A stretch of 53,528 nucleotides of DNA from an uncultured Pseudomonadota bacterium (GTDB taxonomy: Bacteria; Myxococcota_A; UBA796; SXON01), in contig CAIMSU010000064.1 of NCBI GenBank assembly GCA_903844155.1, positions 1 to 53,528 of the forward strand, given 5' to 3'. The position numbers and the translations under genes were made by a program. Shown here in pieces: positions 49,815-53,528 of the stretch. The first letter of the stretch is position 1; each line of letters starts with the position of its first letter. The notes beneath the pieces are model-generated. The model worked only from the letters and a program-made list of their open reading frames with translations, was not told the origin of the DNA and made no database searches.

Positions 49815-50093
49815 ATGATGTACCTGGTTGTCCTCGAGTTGAACGCGCGCCCGGAGTACCCGGAGATGGAGCGTGCGCTCAAAGCGCTCGGGAATTGGTC
49901 GAACCGAACGAAAGGCGCCTGGATCGTGGAGAGTCGCTTCAGCGCCTCGCAGATCCGGGACCTGCTCAAGCCGCACGTTGGCGCGGAGGACCGCATCTTC
50001 GTCGCGCGGTTCACGAAGAACTGGGCGGGGACCGGCATGGGGCCGGGGTTCCAGGAATGGATGAACCGGCGCAATTTCGACGCGCCGGGGTAG
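49815..50093 (+). CDS. Small ferredoxin-fold protein resembling Cas2/SinR-type proteins
   Basis: The 92-residue protein (MMYLVVLELNARPEYPEMER, then NWSNRTKGAWIVESRF, SASQIRDLLKPHV and AEDRIFVARFTKNWAGTGMG) has the strand-helix-strand order and 'WIV...DRIFV' pattern of the small Cas2-like proteins often called SinR-like, found outside CRISPR loci. An acidic catalytic residue typical of Cas2 (Asp near the end of strand 1) is replaced by Glu or Asn in LELNA. Function is unknown, perhaps RNA- or DNA-binding. The start is ATG 49815, with GGAG 13 bp upstream. It is followed by arginase after 10 bp. Confidence 0.6.
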   Translation: MMYLVVLELNARPEYPEMERALKALGNWSNRTKGAWIVESRFSASQIRDLLKPHVGAEDRIFVARFTKNWAGTGMGPGFQEWMNRRNFDAPG

Positions 50094-50103
50094 GGTAGCT
50101 GTC

Positions 50104-51009
50104 GTGAACATCGTCATCGGGAACATGCACCTCGACCTCGGCGCCGGTCGCCGGGGCGTCGACATGGGCCCCTCCGCCATCCATCTTGCGGGGTTGAAGC
50201 AGGAATTGGAAGCGCTCGGCCACCGCGTCGACCACACCTTTGCCATCACGGTCCCCTCGCAGGAGATGAGCTCGCACGGGGATCCGCACGCGCGCTACCT
50301 CGCGGAGATCGTGGCGGTCTGCACCCAGCTCGCGGACCAGGTAGAGGCCACGTTGGAGGCTGGTAACTTTCCGATCGTGCTCGGCGGCGACCACTCCGTC
50401 GCCATCGGCACGATCTCGGGCCTCGCGCGCTACTGGCGCAAGCGCGGGAAGCGCGTCGGCGTGCTGTGGGTAGACGCGCACACGGACATGAACACGCCCG
50501 AGACGTCGCCCTCCGGCAACATCCACGGCATGCCCCTGGCCGTCCTCCTCGGCCGCGGCTCGCCCGAATTGGTCGCCATCGCCGGTAGCCAGCCGGCTCT
50601 CGACCCGCGGGACGTCTGCGTGATCGGCGCCCGCGATGTAGACGCGACCGAGAAAGCGCTCGTGAAAGAGACGGGTGTACGGGTCTATTCGATGAGCGAG
50701 CTGGACGAGCGCGGCACAGCCGTTTGCGTGAACGAGGCGCTCTCCCGCGTCACCACCGGCACCGCAGGCGTCCACCTCTCGTTTGACCTCGATGGCGTCG
50801 ACCCCCAGCACGCCCCCGGCGTCGGCACGGCCGTCCCCGGCGGTCTCTCGTTCCGCGAGTCGCACCTGATCTGCGAAAAGACCGCTGCGACCGGGAAATT
50901 ACTCGGCGCCGAGATGGTCGAGCTGAACCCCGTCATCGACTCCCAGAACCGCACCGGCAAGCTGGCCGTGTGGCTCCTGACCTCTGCGCTCGGGAAGACG
51001 ATCCTGTAG
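50104..51009 (+). CDS. rocF: Arginase
   Basis: The 301-residue ureohydrolase cleaves arginine to ornithine and urea. Both manganese-binding motif groups are complete: VLGGDHSVAIGTISG (about 93-107), WVDAHTDMNTP (about 122-132) and HLSFDLDGVDPQHAPG (about 222-237). The usual specificity loop, SPSGNIHGMPLAVLLG (about 135-150), points to arginase rather than agmatinase. GLSFRESHLIC precedes the last conserved Glu (AEMVELNPV). It starts 10 bp after the small Cas2-like gene. It converges on the DTD lipoprotein with only 20 bp between the stops. Confidence 0.95.
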   Translation: MNIVIGNMHLDLGAGRRGVDMGPSAIHLAGLKQELEALGHRVDHTFAITVPSQEMSSHGDPHARYLAEIVAVCTQLADQVEATLEAGNFPIVLGGDHSVAIGTISGLARYWRKRGKRVGVLWVDAHTDMNTPETSPSGNIHGMPLAVLLGRGSPELVAIAGSQPALDPRDVCVIGARDVDATEKALVKETGVRVYSMSELDERGTAVCVNEALSRVTTGTAGVHLSFDLDGVDPQHAPGVGTAVPGGLSFRESHLICEKTAATGKLLGAEMVELNPVIDSQNRTGKLAVWLLTSALGKTIL

Positions 51010-51029
51010 CCCCGGGTCCCGCTCGGCTT

Positions 51030-51764
<735 letters not shown>

Positions 51765-51818
51765 GCGGCGCAGATACATGCTTTCGGCTCCGCTGGCCAG
51801 TAGTTTTGCATGGTCTCC

Positions 51819-52925
51819 CTACCCCCGGCCCTCGGCCCGGGCGCGTCGCGCGAGCAGCTCATGCGCCGGCGCGCCAAGCACGGACAGCGACGGCATGGTG
51901 TCGGCGCCTGCGAGGTACCGAAGCCGGAGGCCGTGCCAGCGCTTGACGGCGTCGATCGCGAGGTCTTCCTGTCGCTTGTCCTCCTCCTGCAGCCGGACGA
52001 GCGACTCAAAAGCCTCGATCTGCAGCCCGATCTCCTTGCAGGCCAGGAACACGTCCACGGTGGCCGACGAGGCGCGCGTAAGCTGCTCGTGCAGCGGCCA
52101 CCGGCCCCGAACCGCCTTCATCTCGAGATCGTCCGAGATCACGACGCCGTTGAAGCCCAGCTTCTTGCGCAGCAGCCCGTCGAGGATACGGCTGGACATC
52201 GTCGCCGGATATTCGGCGTCGTAACCCGGGTAGACGACGTGGGCAGTCATGATCGTCGCAACGCCGGCGGCGATCGTCGAGACGAAGGGCGGGAGCTCGA
52301 TCTGCTCGATGTCCGGCGGATCCTTCTCGACGGTCGGCAGTTCGAGGTGGCTGTCCGTCGCCGTGTCGCCGTGGCCGGGAAAGTGCTTGGCGCAGGCGAT
52401 GCAGCCGACCGCCTGCATCCCCCGGACGAACGCCGCGGAATGCTCGGCCGCACGCCGGGGATCCGCGGAGAACGCCCGGTCGCCGATGATCGGGTTCTTG
52501 GGGTTGGAGTCGACGTCCGCGTCCGGCGCAAAATCGAGGTCGAACCCCAGCGCCCGCACCTCCGTGCCCAGCGCCCTGCCGACGGCCTCCGTGTACACGA
52601 GGTCGCCGACGTTCCCGACCCACCGCATGGGCGGCCAGACCGTCGCCGGCGCCTTGACGCGCTGGACGCGCCCGCCCTCCTGGTCGACGCAACGAATCGG
52701 GGGAAGATCGGCTGGCAGCAGGCTCAAAAGCTCCCGGTTGAGCTCGCGCACCTGCGCGGGGTCCTCGACATTTCGGGCGAAAAGGATGAACCCGCCGGGC
52801 CGCACCTCGCGGATCAGTGAGCGCTCCTCCTCGGTCAAGGACGGGCCTGCGAGGCCGATGATGAGGCGCTGACCGGCCCGGCGCTTCCGGTCGGCGGTGG
52901 ACGTGGTGATGCCGACGATGTTCAT
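51819..52925 (-). CDS. nagZ: Beta-N-acetylhexosaminidase (GH3, NagZ-like)
   Basis: The 368-residue protein has the GH3 TIM barrel of NagZ, which removes N-acetylglucosamine from muropeptides during cell-wall recycling. Diagnostic pieces are PGGFILFARNVEDPAQV (about 43-59), CVDQEGGRVQRVKAP, the substrate and acid/base loop AKHFPGHGDTATDSHLELP (about 184-202), and the nucleophile region VVISDDLEMKAV (about 268-279). No signal peptide is seen, so it should act in the cytoplasm. Its ATG overlaps the epimerase stop (52922-52925). It is longer than E. coli NagZ by about 25 residues. Confidence 0.94.
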   Translation of the reverse strand: MNIVGITTSTADRKRRAGQRLIIGLAGPSLTEEERSLIREVRPGGFILFARNVEDPAQVRELNRELLSLLPADLPPIRCVDQEGGRVQRVKAPATVWPPMRWVGNVGDLVYTEAVGRALGTEVRALGFDLDFAPDADVDSNPKNPIIGDRAFSADPRRAAEHSAAFVRGMQAVGCIACAKHFPGHGDTATDSHLELPTVEKDPPDIEQIELPPFVSTIAAGVATIMTAHVVYPGYDAEYPATMSSRILDGLLRKKLGFNGVVISDDLEMKAVRGRWPLHEQLTRASSATVDVFLACKEIGLQIEAFESLVRLQEEDKRQEDLAIDAVKRWHGLRLRYLAGADTMPSLSVLGAPAHELLARRARAEGRG

Positions 52926-53353
52926 GCCGTCGCCCCTCCGGCGTGCGCTGCGGGGTATTCGGCGAGCTCGATGAGCACGCCGTCAAATCCGCGAGGATAT
53001 AGGAAGATGATCCGCGAGTGGTGGGCGCCGGGCGTCGGCGCCTCGCTCGTGAAGGCGTAGCCGAGGGCGCGGAGCCGGGCGACGTCCGCATCGATGTCGC
53101 TCGTCTCAAAGCAGAGGTGGTGCAGGCCGCCGCCGGGCTTTTTTTGGAGGAAGCGCTCGATGGGCCCGGCGTGATCGAGGGGGTGCACGAGCTCGATGCG
53201 CGTGCCGGGGATGGGGAGGAACGCGGTCGACGTCTGCGCCGCGGTGACGTCTTCGCGGCCGGCCAGCGTGAGGCCAAGATCGGCGCAGAAGCGGCGGATG
53301 CTGGCGTCCAGATCGGGGACGGCGATGGCGATGTGATCGAGCCGGGTGATCAT
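52922..53353 (-). CDS. mce: Methylmalonyl-CoA epimerase (VOC/glyoxalase fold)
   Basis: The 143-residue protein interconverts (R)- and (S)-methylmalonyl-CoA in propionate or mutase metabolism. It has two beta-alpha-beta-beta-beta modules. The first opens LDHIAIAVPDLDASI, and TRIELVHPLD lies between. The second begins GGGLHHLCFETSDID and ends DGVLIELAEYP; the His and Glu residues at these points match the metal set of the enzyme. I use ATG 53353; a longer reading frame to 53398 adds 15 residues with no family likeness. It may be expressed with nagZ, with which it shares ATGA. Confidence 0.88.
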   Translation of the reverse strand: MITRLDHIAIAVPDLDASIRRFCADLGLTLAGREDVTAAQTSTAFLPIPGTRIELVHPLDHAGPIERFLQKKPGGGLHHLCFETSDIDADVARLRALGYAFTSEAPTPGAHHSRIIFLYPRGFDGVLIELAEYPAAHAGGATA

Positions 53354-53528
53354 GGGGATCTGTAATCCGGGGGGCCAGTGCCGGCGTTGGGCAAACATTC
53401 ACCTCGTAAGTGGCTGAAAGCGCGCGATTGGCGGGAGCAATGGCCCCCCGGCGCGCGGTTCCGCGCACGAACCGTGCCGGCTGGCGTACTCGCCGGCTGG
53501 CGGGGTTCGTGGCCTTGGAACTGCGGGA
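53354..53528. other. Right-edge stretch without a recognised gene
   Basis: I see no protein or RNA gene here. An 11-base direct repeat GCCGGCTGGCG occurs at 53476-53486 and 53492-53502, and CGAACC/GGTTCG (53468-53473, 53504-53509) could pair. The stretch presumably holds the promoter of the mce-nagZ pair, but no motif stands out. Confidence 0.3.

Noticed and set aside
49815-50093. Cas2 of a CRISPR adaptation module
   Set aside because: No cas1, repeats or other cas genes nearby; only fold resemblance.
53468-53509. tRNA-like arm at the right edge
   Set aside because: Only one 6-bp stem; no cloverleaf, no CCA-proximal stem or conserved T-arm sequence in the right place.

Overview
The window is about 53.5 kb of very GC-rich DNA and most probably comes from an uncultured member of the Myxococcota (old Deltaproteobacteria). 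The evidence is a MYXO-CTERM-like tail (Gly-Cys, one hydrophobic helix, Arg cluster) on the 40620-43070 protein, several lipoproteins with DTG or DTD linkers, FG-GAP proteins carrying Asp/Cys-rich MopE-like metal-binding repeats, sigma-54-like promoters, and dense ATGA/GTGA start-stop overlaps. No rRNA, tRNA or CRISPR array was recognised.

Layout. (1) 1-875: an ssb gene behind a sigma-54-like promoter, with two identical palindromes upstream. (2) 897-9429, minus strand: a six-gene exopolysaccharide operon (GT4 glycosyltransferase, polyprenyl-phosphate sugar-phosphate transferase, Wzz/BY-kinase, O-antigen-ligase-like protein, Wzx-like flippase, second GT4). A sulfotransferase-GT4 fusion (9619-11610) is divergent from it. 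(3) 11607-23948, minus strand: a ten-gene run coding for an ECF sigma factor, a one-helix partner, a PbgA/YejM-like membrane hydrolase, a double alpha/beta-hydrolase, a carrier protein, an FG-GAP lipoprotein, an acyl-CoA dehydrogenase, an amino acid:[carrier protein] ligase, DUF1839 and a GH2-like protein. This looks like a pathway that loads a free amino acid onto a dedicated carrier protein and modifies it. (4) 24034-36052: a secreted protein on the minus strand and, divergently, an 11-gene tightly packed plus-strand run. That run holds two propeller lipoproteins, a beta-barrel, an APH-like kinase, a CAP lipoprotein, an HTTM pair, pyrF, a lipoprotein, an acyltransferase and an SDR. A sigma-54-like promoter precedes it.

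(5) 36161-44371: a mobile and repeat-rich zone. It contains a SecY-like protein with a DUF2007-like tail, an HUH/Y1 (REP-associated type) transposase, and three dispersed ~240-bp elements built from 12 copies of one ~23-bp unit. Each element has two units at each end, in inverted orientation, always 31 bp apart. A second HTTM pair is broken by an in-frame TAG. A MYXO-CTERM FG-GAP protein and an LPG-synthase-type membrane protein also lie here. (6) 44372-53353: housekeeping and metabolic genes: DAO oxidoreductase, HEAT-like lipoprotein, ung, rsmE, prmA, a Cas2-fold-like small protein, arginase, a DTD-repeat lipoprotein, nagZ and methylmalonyl-CoA epimerase.

Most notable: the 31-bp-phased inverted elements around the HUH transposase; the combination of GACGTCCGTC-type boxes with a sigma-54-like promoter before both ssb and that transposase, which suggests one regulator for both; the carrier-protein amino-acid operon with its cysteine-type double hydrolase; and the aligned nonsense codon in one of two paralogous HTTM genes.
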